From Candidatus Leptofilum proximum (lineage in GTDB: Bacteria > Chloroflexota > Anaerolineae > Promineifilales > Promineifilaceae): a stretch of DNA of 64,000 nt. The stretch is taken from NCBI GenBank assembly GCA_016710325.1, contig JADJXK010000002.1:1178001-1242000 (forward strand). Direction: 5' to 3'. Below the pieces are notes generated by a model, which did no database searches, was not told where the DNA came from, and was given only the letters and a program-made list of their open reading frames with translations. The position numbers and the translations under genes are program-made. Positions 22,008 through 31,022 of the stretch are shown piece by piece. Each line of letters starts with the position of its first letter. Position 1 is the first letter of the stretch.

Positions 22008-23747
22008 ATGCGTAAGAAACTGTTTATCGTATTGATAGCTTTGTTTTGCTTAGCCGTTGCAGCCAGCACCGCCGCCAGCAATCATGAACCAGTCGAAGAT
22101 CCCATTCCGGCCCCAATTGTCGAAGGCAGCGTGCAGATTCAGCTGCAAACCGTTGCCTCTGGCTTGACGGCGCCAGTGTGGGGCACGGCCGTTTCCAATC
22201 GGTGTCATGGCGGCCTCTTTGTTGTCGACCAGGACGGCATCTTGTGGCACATCAACACACGCTCCGGCGACAAAACTGTTTTCCTCGACGTAAGTGACCG
22301 GCTGGTAGACTTGGGCGCCTTTGGCCCTGGCTCCTTTGATGAGCGCGGCTTTTTAGGCACGGCCTTCCACCCAGACTACGAACAGAACGGTCTGCTCTAC
22401 ACCTACACCTCGCAGCCAGTCGACGGACCGGCCGATTTCTCCACCATCCCGGCGGGCGAAACTGCCAACCATCAAGCGGTGATCACCGAATGGCAGGTAC
22501 CCAACCCGTGCCACGGCACCGTTGACCCCGGCAGCGCGCGCGAACTGCTGCGCATCGATGAACCCCAATTCAACCACAACGGCGGCACAGTCACCTTTGG
22601 TCCAGATGGATACCTGTACATCTCCCTTGGCGACGGTGGGAACCGGGACGATGAAGGCATAGGGCACGGCCCAGAGGGCAACGGTCAGAATCCAGGGACC
22701 ATCTTGGGTTCCATCCTGCGCATCGATCCCCAGGGCAGCAACTCGGCCAATGGCCAATACGGCATTCCGGCCGACAATCCTTTTGTGGGCCAGGACGGGC
22801 ACGTTGAGGAAATCTACGCGTACGGGTTCCGCAACCCATACCGCTTCTCCTTTGATTCTTTAACCGGAGCGTTGTACGCGGCTGATGTGGGCCAGGGCGA
22901 CCTGGAAGAGGTGGATCTGGTTTCAGCGGGTGGCAACTTTGGCTGGAACATCAAGGAAGGTTCCTTCTGCTTCGATCCCAACGGTGCGGATCCCGGCTTT
23001 GTCTTTACCTGCGACACAGACCATCCCGACCTGATCGACCCCATTGCCGAGTATGATCATGATGAAGGTGTGGCCGTTGTGGGCGGGTTTGTCTATCGCG
23101 GCCATCGTATTGCCGATCTACACGGCCGTTATGTCTTTGGTGAGTTTGCCCAAACCTTCAGCAACGACGGCCGTTTGTTCTACCTCGACGAAAACAATGA
23201 GATCTTAGAATTCCAGATCGCCGGGCAAGACAATCTGGGCATGTCCTTGCTGGGCTTTGGCCAGGACGCTCAGGGCGAGCTGTACGTATTGGCCAACAGC
23301 ACCGGCACCCCCTTTGAAGACACAGGTGTTGTGATGCGCCTTGTGCCCGACAACCGCCGCCGCTTCCGAGCCGATCTCACCGGAGCCGAGGAAGTACCGC
23401 CTGTTGATACAGACGCTGAGGGGATCGCCACTTTCCAGACAAATGCGGCAGAAACGGCCGTTCGCTACGAACTACGCGTACGAAACATTGAAGATGTCCT
23501 GGCAGCCCACATCCATTGTGCCCCCGTCGGGGAAAATGGCCCCGTGGGCGTGACCCTCTTCAGTGGCGGCCCTGTCACCGTGCAAGGGGTCCTGGCCCGA
23601 GGCACCATCACGTCACCAGACCCAGGCAACAGCTGCGGCTGGATCACCGTGGCGGACGTTGTTGCCGCCCTGCGCAGCGGCGACACCTACGTCAACGTTC
23701 ACACCGCCGCCCACCCACCGGGTGAAATTCGCGGCCAGATCAAATAA
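22008..23747 (+). CDS. Secreted PQQ-type sugar dehydrogenase-like protein with C-terminal CHRD domain
   Basis: 579 residues. Signal peptide residues 1-27; residues about 45-445 form a GSDH/sorbosone-dehydrogenase-like six-bladed propeller ('GFLGTAFHPDYEQNGLLYTYTS', 'NHNGGTVTFGPDGYLYISLGDGG', 'YGFRNPYRFSFD', 'VGQGDLEEVDLV', 'GNFGWN'). Residues about 450-579 are a CHRD domain ('FRADLTGAEEVPPV', 'HIHCAPVGENGPV', 'NVHTAAHPPGEIRGQI'). GSDH enzymes oxidise aldoses with PQQ. CHRD domains are extracellular beta-folds first named in chordin. The combination suggests an extracellular or surface-bound oxidoreductase. AAGGAG precedes ATG 22008. Confidence 0.87.
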   Translation: MRKKLFIVLIALFCLAVAASTAASNHEPVEDPIPAPIVEGSVQIQLQTVASGLTAPVWGTAVSNRCHGGLFVVDQDGILWHINTRSGDKTVFLDVSDRLVDLGAFGPGSFDERGFLGTAFHPDYEQNGLLYTYTSQPVDGPADFSTIPAGETANHQAVITEWQVPNPCHGTVDPGSARELLRIDEPQFNHNGGTVTFGPDGYLYISLGDGGNRDDEGIGHGPEGNGQNPGTILGSILRIDPQGSNSANGQYGIPADNPFVGQDGHVEEIYAYGFRNPYRFSFDSLTGALYAADVGQGDLEEVDLVSAGGNFGWNIKEGSFCFDPNGADPGFVFTCDTDHPDLIDPIAEYDHDEGVAVVGGFVYRGHRIADLHGRYVFGEFAQTFSNDGRLFYLDENNEILEFQIAGQDNLGMSLLGFGQDAQGELYVLANSTGTPFEDTGVVMRLVPDNRRRFRADLTGAEEVPPVDTDAEGIATFQTNAAETAVRYELRVRNIEDVLAAHIHCAPVGENGPVGVTLFSGGPVTVQGVLARGTITSPDPGNSCGWITVADVVAALRSGDTYVNVHTAAHPPGEIRGQIK

Positions 23748-23783
23748 GCTCGGGTCCTTAGGATTTCCTGGGTTTTGAAGTAA

Positions 23784-23836
23784 AACGTGAAACGTGAAAC
23801 GTGATGCCTCTCTGGTCACGTTTCACGTTTCACGCA
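23784..23836. repeat. Heptad palindrome, AACGTGA type (right of GSDH-CHRD gene)
   Basis: AACGTGA x3 (23784-23804), 11-base loop, TCACGTT x2 plus TCACGCA (23816-23836). It lies between the convergent genes and may double as a terminator. The same unit recurs at 24284-24336. Confidence 0.9.
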
Positions 23837-23844
23837 TTGGGCAA

Positions 23845-24231
23845 TCAGCCCAGGAGGCCAGTGGTGATCAGCCGCAGGGCCACGCCAAACAGGAAGAGGT
23901 TGCTAAAGGCCAGCACCCACTGCCCGCGGTTGGAATCATCGCCGCGCAGAGCGGTGAAGTAGATGAAGGGCAAAAAGACGATGACAAACGCACCGTACAG
24001 CACGTGTACTTCTGGACGAGCCAGGGCACCGAGACGGCCGTTCACCCACAAAATCACCCCAATCACACACTGCAACAAAAACACCCCCTGGCCAATGGCC
24101 ACCGCCCCCAAATAACTGCCATCCACCGGCAGCCCACGAATCGCCCGCACCAACCCCCACAGGCCAATCGCCAAAAAAAACATCCAGGCCATGTTAGACA
24201 GCCCTTCATGCAGCACAACAACAAATCCCAT
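23845..24231 (-). CDS. Small four-helix membrane protein of unknown function
   Basis: 128 residues from ATG 24231, with AGGAG six bases upstream. Four hydrophobic segments can be traced ('NMAWMFFLAIGLWGLVRAI', 'YLGAVAIGQGVFLLQCVIGVIL', 'VLYGAFVIVFLPFIYFTAL', 'WVLAFSNLFLFGVALRLIT'). No cofactor motif stands out and no family is recognised. It is bracketed by two heptad palindromes that use the same AACGTGA unit (23784-23836 and 24284-24336), so it may have arrived as, or been duplicated with, such a cassette. That is inference. Confidence 0.6.
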   Translation of the reverse strand: MGFVVVLHEGLSNMAWMFFLAIGLWGLVRAIRGLPVDGSYLGAVAIGQGVFLLQCVIGVILWVNGRLGALARPEVHVLYGAFVIVFLPFIYFTALRGDDSNRGQWVLAFSNLFLFGVALRLITTGLLG

Positions 24232-24283
24232 CACATACTCCTAAATAAAACAGATCTTTCAGATTTCATGGACTTATGCGTCC

Positions 24284-24336
24284 AGCGTGAAACGTGATTG
24301 AGTTCCAGTCATGCCTCACGTTTCACGCTTCACGGG
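24284..24336. repeat. Heptad palindrome, AACGTGA type (upstream of folC)
   Basis: AGCGTGA-AACGTGA (24284-24297), 18-base loop, TCACGTT-TCACGCT-TCACGGG (24316-24336). Same unit as 23784-23836. Confidence 0.88.
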
Positions 24337-24413
24337 CCTGCAATTTCCCTAATTTCCAAAGAGCCCTTTTCATGACTTCCATCAAACTTCACAATTGGTT
24401 ACAATCGCCGCAT

Positions 24414-25892
24414 ATGAATCATTCGGCGACTGACCCCATTCAACAACCACAAACCAGCGCGCAGGCGCAGGCCAAGGCCGAAGCATATGAAGACGCGTTG
24501 GATTATCTCTATAGTTTTATCAACTTTGAGGCCAAAAAGCAGGACCGGTACATGGCCAGCAAGCTGGACCATACCCGGCCGCGCCGCCTGTTGGAGACCC
24601 TTGGCAACCCTTTCACCCAGTACCCCAGCCTGCACATTGCCGGAACCAAGGGCAAAGGCTCCACCGCCGCCATGTGCGCCTACGCACTGCGCGCCGCCGG
24701 GTACACCGTTGGCCTCTACACCTCGCCCCACCTGCAAGACTTCCGCGAGCGGATTCGTATTTTAACACCAGATGATGGCGACGGCCGTATCCCCAAACCC
24801 GATTTCATTCACCAGATCAACAAAATCCGCGCCCTGGAAACCGAGTTCCCCGACATTACCTGGTTTGAGATCCTCACCGCTATCGCCTTTTTGCACTTTG
24901 CCGAGGTTGGCGTGGACGTGGCCGTGGTCGAAGTTGGTCTCGGCGGGCGATTAGACGCCACCAACGTCATCACCCCGCTTGTCTCCGTCATCACCCGGCT
25001 GAGTTTGGACCATACTGAGCTGCTGGGCAACACGCTCAGCCAGATTGCCTACGAAAAAGGCGGCATCATCAAGCCGGGCGTTCCCGTCATCACCGCCCAC
25101 CAGGAGCCAGATGCCCAGGCCAGGCTGCAAGAGATTGCCCAGGAGCGCGGCTGCCAGCTCACGACAGTGGGGCAGGATTGGCTGTATCACGGTACGGCCG
25201 TTTCCCACCAGCCCAACCAGCAGCATCTCATCATTCAGCAAAACCCGGCGCCTGAACTCATCCCGCCCGGCACCCAGTTTGACCTGCCCCTGGGCGGCGA
25301 GCACCAGCTGGAAAACGCCACGCTGGCCCTGGCCGCCCTGCAGCACGTCCAGCCCCACTTCCCCCGCCTGACGCTGCCCGTTTTGCAAGCTGGGCTGGCC
25401 AGCGTCAGATGGCCCGGCCGCCTGGACATCATCCATCCTGGCGACAAACAAACGCCGACGCTGCTGGTGGACTGTGCCCACAATCCTGACGCCGTGCACA
25501 AGCTGCGCGAGGCGCTGCAGCACAGCTTCACCTACCGCCAGCTGTGGCTCATCTTCGGCGCACCGGCGGACAAAGACGTCTTGCACATGCTGGCCGACCT
25601 GCTGCCGCTGGCCGACCACACTATAGTCACCACCGCCAGCCACCCGCGCAGCGCCACACCCGCCGAGCTTGCGGCCATGGGGGCAGAGTTGGGCTATGCG
25701 GTAACGGCCGTTCCCGACATGCACACCGCCCTCACCACCGCCTGGCGCCAGGCCCAACCCGGCGATCTCATCTGTGTCACCGGTTCCATAGTCGTTGTGG
25801 GTGATTTGCTAAATCAGTGGGAAAGTCTACAATCCCACTTGTTGCATCAAGCGCAGACCAAAACTCAGCAGAGATTGGAGACTGGAGATTAG
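24414..25892 (+). CDS. folC: Folylpolyglutamate synthase / dihydrofolate synthase
   Basis: 492 residues from ATG 24414 (MNHSATDPIQQP); ATG 24372 is an alternative, but TACAAT at 24400-24405 looks like a -10 box that would place the transcript start at this ATG. Mur-ligase fold: P-loop 'IAGTKGKGSTAAM', 'GLYTSPHLQDFRERI', 'VEVGLGGRLDATNVI', 'SLDHTELLGNTLSQIAYEKGGIIK' and 'DCAHNPDAVHKL'. It adds glutamates to folates in the cytoplasm. The last codons (RLETGD) and the TAG at 25890-25892 lie in the left arm of a heptad palindrome. The N-terminal 40 residues before 'YEDALDYLYSF' are longer than usual. Confidence 0.92.
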   Translation: MNHSATDPIQQPQTSAQAQAKAEAYEDALDYLYSFINFEAKKQDRYMASKLDHTRPRRLLETLGNPFTQYPSLHIAGTKGKGSTAAMCAYALRAAGYTVGLYTSPHLQDFRERIRILTPDDGDGRIPKPDFIHQINKIRALETEFPDITWFEILTAIAFLHFAEVGVDVAVVEVGLGGRLDATNVITPLVSVITRLSLDHTELLGNTLSQIAYEKGGIIKPGVPVITAHQEPDAQARLQEIAQERGCQLTTVGQDWLYHGTAVSHQPNQQHLIIQQNPAPELIPPGTQFDLPLGGEHQLENATLALAALQHVQPHFPRLTLPVLQAGLASVRWPGRLDIIHPGDKQTPTLLVDCAHNPDAVHKLREALQHSFTYRQLWLIFGAPADKDVLHMLADLLPLADHTIVTTASHPRSATPAELAAMGAELGYAVTAVPDMHTALTTAWRQAQPGDLICVTGSIVVVGDLLNQWESLQSHLLHQAQTKTQQRLETGD

Positions 25893-25936
25893 AGATTAAA
25901 GAAGATTGAATCGCCAGTCTCCAATCTCCAATCTCT
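25871..25936. repeat. Heptad palindrome at the folC end
   Basis: GAGATTG-GAGACTG-GAGATTA-GAGATTA (25871-25898), 17-base loop, AGTCTCC-AATCTCC-AATCTCT (25916-25936). It contains the folC stop codon and ends 29 bases before lon. Confidence 0.92.
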
Positions 25937-25964
25937 TTAATCCAAGTTTCCACTGGAAAAACCT

Positions 25965-28460
25965 ATGTCCCTAGACGATGAATTTGGCTTTGGCCAATAC
26001 CCAGATTTAATAGACGCCATCCCTGGACTGGAGAGTGATCTCTTTCCCCACCGCCGCGAAACGGCCGATGAAAACGGCCACATCGAGCTCGCCTTTTTGC
26101 CCCTGCGCGACATCGTTCTCTTCCCGCAGATGGTGATGCCCCTGTTTGTGGGCCGCGAACGCTCCCTGGCCGCCGTCAAAGCCGCCATCGCCAACGACGA
26201 AAATATGATCGTCTCTGCCCAGCGCGACAGCGACGTGACCGATCCCGGCGCAAGCGACGTGTACAGTCTGGGCACCGAAATCACCATCGGCAAGGCGCTC
26301 AAAATGCCAGACAACAGCACCAGCGTACTGGCCCAGGGCCGCCGCCGCGTCGAAATCCTGGAGTTTACCCAGTGGGACCCTTACATCCGGGTGCGCGCCA
26401 AAGTCATTTACGAACCGCTGGAATGGGACCGGAACACCGAAGCACTCATGCGCGCCGTGCTCACTCTGTTTGAAAAGACGGTCATGCTCAACCGCAACAT
26501 GCCGGAAGACGCCTACACCTTTGCCATCAACATCGATGAACCCGGCTGGCTGGCTGATTTTGTCGCCTCCACCCTCAACATCCCCATCGAGATGCGCCAG
26601 GACGTGCTGGAAACGTTTGATCCTGGCGAACGGCTGCAAAAAGTGAGCCTGCTGCTGGCCAAAGAGCTGGAAGTGCTGGAGCTGGAGGATCAAATCCATT
26701 CTCGCGTACAGCAGGAAATGGATCGTTCGCAGCGAGAGCACTTCCTGCGCGAGCAGATTCGCGTGATCCAGGGCGAGTTGGGCGAAGGCGACCTGTTCAG
26801 CCAGGAGATCACGGAAGTGCGCGAGATGGCTGCTGCCAAACCGCTGCCCGACGTGGTGCGGGCCAAGGTGGACAAAGAGATTGCCCGGCTGGGCGCCATG
26901 CCGCCCATGTCGCCGGAAGTGGGCATCATCCGCACCTACATCGACTGGATTTTGTCCCTGCCCTGGCTGGAAACGTCCGAAGACAACCTGGACGTGGCCA
27001 ACGCCGCCGAGGTGCTGGACAACGATCATTATGGCCTGGAAAAGGTCAAAGACCGCATTCTGGAATTTATCGCCGTCAAGAAAATTGCCTCAGACAAGAT
27101 GCGCAGCCCTATTTTGTGCTTTGTGGGACCACCGGGAACGGGGAAGACTTCAATCGGCCGTTCCATAGCCAACGCGCTGGGGCGTGAATTTGTGCGCATC
27201 AGCCTGGGCGGCGTGCGCGACGAGGCGGAGATTCGCGGCCATCGCCGCACCTACATCGGCGCTCTGCCCGGACGCATCATCCAGGCGATGAAGCGGGCCG
27301 GGACGCGCAATCCGCTCTTCATGCTGGACGAGATCGACAAGCTGGGCAACGACTTCCGCGGCGACCCGTCGGCCGCGCTGCTGGAGGTGCTGGACCCCGA
27401 ACAAAATTACAGCTTCGCCGACCACTACCTTGATTTGGACTACGACCTCTCCCAGATTTTGTTCATCACCACGGCCAACTACCTGGACACGATTCCACCT
27501 GCCCTGCAGGATCGCATGGAAATCATCGAGTTTTCCGGCTACCTGGAAGAAGAGAAGCTGGAAATCTGCCGCCAATTTTTGGTGAACCAGCAGCTGGAAG
27601 CGCACGGCCTGGCCGACCAGGCAATTGAGCTAACCGGGGAAGGACTGCAAACGATCATTCGTGAATACACGCAAGAAGCGGGGGTGCGCAACCTGGAGCG
27701 CGAGGTGGCCAATGTGTGTCGCAAGATTGCCCGGGATGTGGCCGAGGAACGGCCGTTCCCCCACCAAATCGGCGCCAAAGAAGTAGAAAACCTGCTCGGT
27801 CCGCCCCGCTTCTCCCAGGAAATGCTGCAAGACGAAGATCAGATCGGCATTGCCACTGGCGCAGCCTGGACCGCCGCCGGGGGCGACATCATGTTTATCG
27901 AGGTGAACCTGATGCCCGGCAAGGGTAACTTGACCCTCACCGGCCAGCTGGGCGACGTGATGCAAGAAAGCGCCCGCGCCGCCCTCACCTACACCCGCAG
28001 CCAGGCCGAAGCGCTGGGCATCGACAGTGAGCGCTTTGAAAAGACCGACATTCATATTCACGTGCCGGAAGGAGCCGTGCCCAAAGATGGCCCTTCGGCG
28101 GGCGTGTCGCTTTCCAGTGCGCTTATCTCGGCCTTCACCAAACGGCCGATTTACCGCGACGTGAGCATGACCGGGGAAATCACCTTGCGCGGCCGCGTGC
28201 TGCCCGTCGGCGGCATCCGCGAAAAGGCGCTGGCCGCCCGGCGTGCGGGCATCAAGAAGTTCATCCTGCCCAAGAAAAACGAGCGCGACCTGGAAAACAT
28301 CCCCGAACGGCTGCGCCAGGACATTGAATTTGTGCTGGTGGAAAAAGTGAGTGAAGTGGTGGCGGCGGCCATGCACGCAGCCAAACCGACCCTGCCCAAA
28401 CGGCCGTCACGCCAGGCACCGCTGCCCACCATTCCCCCGGCAGGCGCCCCACCTTCCTGA
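25965..28460 (+). CDS. lon: ATP-dependent protease Lon
   Basis: 831 residues. N-terminal LON substrate domain (about 40-235; 'LPLRDIVLFPQMVMPLFVGRERS'), AAA+ module with Walker A 'GPPGTGKT' near residue 386 and 'FMLDEIDKLGNDFRGDPSAALLEVLDPEQN', and the C-terminal protease domain with catalytic Ser in 'PKDGPSAGVS' (near 709) and Lys in 'REKALAARRAGIKK'. It degrades damaged and regulatory proteins in the cytoplasm. Length is typical. ATG 25965 follows a heptad palindrome by 29 bases, so its promoter region is unusually short and partly made of that repeat. Confidence 0.97.
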   Translation: MSLDDEFGFGQYPDLIDAIPGLESDLFPHRRETADENGHIELAFLPLRDIVLFPQMVMPLFVGRERSLAAVKAAIANDENMIVSAQRDSDVTDPGASDVYSLGTEITIGKALKMPDNSTSVLAQGRRRVEILEFTQWDPYIRVRAKVIYEPLEWDRNTEALMRAVLTLFEKTVMLNRNMPEDAYTFAINIDEPGWLADFVASTLNIPIEMRQDVLETFDPGERLQKVSLLLAKELEVLELEDQIHSRVQQEMDRSQREHFLREQIRVIQGELGEGDLFSQEITEVREMAAAKPLPDVVRAKVDKEIARLGAMPPMSPEVGIIRTYIDWILSLPWLETSEDNLDVANAAEVLDNDHYGLEKVKDRILEFIAVKKIASDKMRSPILCFVGPPGTGKTSIGRSIANALGREFVRISLGGVRDEAEIRGHRRTYIGALPGRIIQAMKRAGTRNPLFMLDEIDKLGNDFRGDPSAALLEVLDPEQNYSFADHYLDLDYDLSQILFITTANYLDTIPPALQDRMEIIEFSGYLEEEKLEICRQFLVNQQLEAHGLADQAIELTGEGLQTIIREYTQEAGVRNLEREVANVCRKIARDVAEERPFPHQIGAKEVENLLGPPRFSQEMLQDEDQIGIATGAAWTAAGGDIMFIEVNLMPGKGNLTLTGQLGDVMQESARAALTYTRSQAEALGIDSERFEKTDIHIHVPEGAVPKDGPSAGVSLSSALISAFTKRPIYRDVSMTGEITLRGRVLPVGGIREKALAARRAGIKKFILPKKNERDLENIPERLRQDIEFVLVEKVSEVVAAAMHAAKPTLPKRPSRQAPLPTIPPAGAPPS

Positions 28461-28487
28461 AGCTGAGTGGCACAATTGCGCCCTGTC

Positions 28488-28544
28488 AATTTTCCCGGAA
28501 ACTGCCATAATGATTCCAACCCCCGAGAAGTTTCCGGGAAAATT
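28488..28544. terminator. Bidirectional terminator between lon and the permease gene
   Basis: Perfect 16-bp inverted repeat AATTTTCCCGGAAACT (28488-28503) / AGTTTCCGGGAAAATT (28529-28544). It lies between convergent genes; the stem ends are A/T runs on both strands. Confidence 0.7.
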
Positions 28545-28552
28545 TGTAGGAT

Positions 28553-29788
28553 CTAGGATTGTTGGGGCTGTCTGCGGTTTTGCCGGGACACAGCATCGAC
28601 TAATACCGCCATCAACAAAACAAACCCAGTAATAATAAACTGCACCCCCGCGTCCAGGCGCAGCAAGCCCATGCCGTTTTCCACGCTGGCAATAACCAAC
28701 GCACCTAAGAGCACACTAGGCACACGGCCGCTGCCACCAAACAGGCTGGTGCCGCCAATGACTGCCGCCGCAATAGAGTTCAGCAGCAAATTGCCACCGC
28801 CAGCGGCCGTATCTACGGAGCGCAGCCGTGAAGCCAGCACAATGCCACCCGCGCCCGCCATCAGGCTGGAAATCATAAAGACGGTGACCAATACCCGCTT
28901 CACGTCAATGCCTGCCCGGCGCGCCGCAATTTTGTTATCGCCAATGGCATACACATAACGGCCAAACCGCGTCTTTGAGGCCAAAATCGTAAAGCCTGTG
29001 AGTAAAACGAGCAGGAGCACGCCCACAAACGGCACGCCACGATCCCGATTACAAATGAAAACCACACCAGCAGCAAGCGCGCCCAGGACCAGAATTCGCA
29101 GCAGCACAATGACTCCAGGCACTTCCACAAAACCCTGACGGCGGCGAACCATCCAATGCTGAATCTGATAAAGCGCAAACGAGAAGGTGGCAGCAATTGC
29201 TATCGCCCACCCCCAGGCTGGCTCAAGAAAATGGTTGGCAATGCCCACAATCACGTTATCTTGGATAATGACGGTTCCTGACGTGCCAATGAGGAGCAGC
29301 ACGGTTCCATTCCAGGCAATGAGAGCCGCCAGCGAGACAATAAACGAGGGGACCTGAAACGTGGTAATGATGATGCCATGTAACACGCCAATGCCCGCTG
29401 CCAGAAGGAGAGCCACAGAAACGGCCGCATACCACGGCCAACCCGGCGGATCTTGCAGCTGCAAAACCATAAACACCGCCGCTACCGCACTGACATAGCC
29501 TATAGACAAATCAATTTCGCCCACAAGCAGCACATAAACCACACCAATGGCAATCACCGTGTATCCTGCCATCTGGACAATAAGGTTCACAAAGTTACGT
29601 GCGGTAAGAAAATTCTGGTTTTGCGATTGAAAGATGAGGGCAATCACAATCAGCCCTAAAATGGTCGGCCAGGAGCCAATTTCGCCAGAACGCAGTCGCA
29701 GCCAATAATTACGAATGTATTCTGCGGTAGATCGCGATATCCCCGCTGCGGCTGGCTGGGAGTTCCGGGCCTGGAAACTTTCTTTCAC
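28553..29788 (-). CDS. Sugar ABC transporter permease (XylH/RbsC family), second permease of the cluster
   Basis: 411 residues if started at GTG 29788 (MKESFQARNSQ); the frame is open to 29947, but that extension looks non-coding and would overlap the preceding gene. About ten membrane helices with family motifs 'GEIDLSIGYVSAVAAVFMV', 'LHGIIITTFQVPSFIVSLAAL', 'RFGRYVYAIGDNKIAARRAGIDV' and 'AAVIGGTSLFGGSGRV'. It is the last gene of the minus-strand cluster, directly after the second binding protein. No ATPase gene is paired with this permease. It may share XylG or dock with the ATPase-like domain of the divergent kinase (36318-37919). Confidence 0.85.
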   Translation of the reverse strand: MKESFQARNSQPAAAGISRSTAEYIRNYWLRLRSGEIGSWPTILGLIVIALIFQSQNQNFLTARNFVNLIVQMAGYTVIAIGVVYVLLVGEIDLSIGYVSAVAAVFMVLQLQDPPGWPWYAAVSVALLLAAGIGVLHGIIITTFQVPSFIVSLAALIAWNGTVLLLIGTSGTVIIQDNVIVGIANHFLEPAWGWAIAIAATFSFALYQIQHWMVRRRQGFVEVPGVIVLLRILVLGALAAGVVFICNRDRGVPFVGVLLLVLLTGFTILASKTRFGRYVYAIGDNKIAARRAGIDVKRVLVTVFMISSLMAGAGGIVLASRLRSVDTAAGGGNLLLNSIAAAVIGGTSLFGGSGRVPSVLLGALVIASVENGMGLLRLDAGVQFIITGFVLLMAVLVDAVSRQNRRQPQQS

Positions 29789-29892
29789 AACTGTACTCTC
29801 TGGATTCGGCCGTTTTCTACTGTTGGCCAAATCGTATGGATTTTGGGGCAAATGGTATGTGGGAATGGGTTCCGAGGCAACTATTCTCCCTG

Positions 29893-30981
29893 CTATCGAT
29901 TTGGCGGGCAGTATTGAGCATACTCTCCCACACAAATCTCTTCCCACGTGCGGAACCCATCGGCAATGACGGTTTGGGAAATATTTTCGGCCGTAACTGC
30001 CAGCGGCGTGAGCTTGATGAAAGGAATGTAATTCTGGCCGTTGAATATGGTTTCATTGGTTAAGCTGGCCGGGTCTTCCCCCTGGAGCAGGGCAATTGCG
30101 GCGTGGACGGCCGCTTCCGCCTGTAATTGAATTGGTTTGTATACCGTCATCGTTTGCCAGCCAGCGAGGATATTCTGGATGCTGCCGACGGTGGCATCCT
30201 GCCCACTCAGTGGAATCGGCGCAAGCCCCTGGGTTTTGAGCGCAGCAATCACAGAATTGGCCAGTCGGTCGTTCCCCACAATCGCGGCATCAATATCCCC
30301 GTTGGTAGCGGTCAAAATTTGTTCAACCACCACCAACGCTTGCTGATAATCCCAGTCCGGCACCGCCTGGTCACTAACAAGCAGCCAATTCCCCGATTCA
30401 TAATAAGGTTTGGCCACCGAATAGTAGCCTTCTCGAAACAAGGTGGCGTTGTTATCAGTCGGGGAACCGTTTAGCTGAATAATGCGTTTGGGATCGGCGG
30501 CCAGGCTGTTGATGATTGGCTCCAGCGTTTCGGTCATCAGGCGACCAACAGCGATGTTGTCAAAAGAGACGTATAAATCAGCGCCCGGCCCTTCAATCGT
30601 CAGGCGATCGTAGTCAATGACAATAACACCCGCTTCTCTGGCCTGGGCAATAATGGCGGAGGCAGAGCCGCTGTCTAGATTGGTGATGAGCAGCACCTTG
30701 GCGCCATTGGTGATGGCCTGTTCGGCCTGGTTCTGCTGGAGGCGGGCATCGCCGTTGGCATTCACGATGTTGTAGGAGACCCCAGTCCCGGCAAAAGCCT
30801 GCTCAAAGTAACGCCGATCGTCATTTTCCCACCGGGCCGACGAAATACTATCCGGCAGCAAAACGGTGATCATGCCTTCAGTTTCGTTGAGCGAGGTATC
30901 GGTCTTTACCCGAGGGCTGGCGCAGGACACCAGGGCGAAGATAAAAGTGAATGCTGCCAGCCAGCTCAATTTGGGTAACAC
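29893..30981 (-). CDS. Sugar-binding lipoprotein of ABC transporter (second binding protein)
   Basis: 362 residues from GTG 30981 (MLPKLSWLAAFTF) with AAGGA upstream; the frame also allows GTG 31005. Lipobox 'LVSCASP' gives a lipid-anchored protein. The periplasmic-binding-protein-like I fold is evident: 'NGAKVLLITNLDSGSASAIIAQAREAGVIVIDYDRL', 'LNGSPTDNNATLFREGYY', 'AAIVGNDRLANSVIAALKTQG', 'LSGQDATVGSIQNILAG'. It resembles xylose-binding XylF but is clearly diverged from the first binding protein at 33882-35066, including a shorter linker after the lipobox. It lies 41 bases after the first permease gene and 104 before the second. Confidence 0.88.
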   Translation of the reverse strand: MLPKLSWLAAFTFIFALVSCASPRVKTDTSLNETEGMITVLLPDSISSARWENDDRRYFEQAFAGTGVSYNIVNANGDARLQQNQAEQAITNGAKVLLITNLDSGSASAIIAQAREAGVIVIDYDRLTIEGPGADLYVSFDNIAVGRLMTETLEPIINSLAADPKRIIQLNGSPTDNNATLFREGYYSVAKPYYESGNWLLVSDQAVPDWDYQQALVVVEQILTATNGDIDAAIVGNDRLANSVIAALKTQGLAPIPLSGQDATVGSIQNILAGWQTMTVYKPIQLQAEAAVHAAIALLQGEDPASLTNETIFNGQNYIPFIKLTPLAVTAENISQTVIADGFRTWEEICVGEYAQYCPPNR

Positions 30982-31022
30982 GGCCGTTTCCTTAAACAAA
31001 CACACCCTGCTTCAGCCGAGAA

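Noticed and set aside
26007..27029. 340-codon minus-strand frame opposite lon
   Set aside because: Antisense to the conserved Lon N-terminal and AAA regions; no start context or family similarity.
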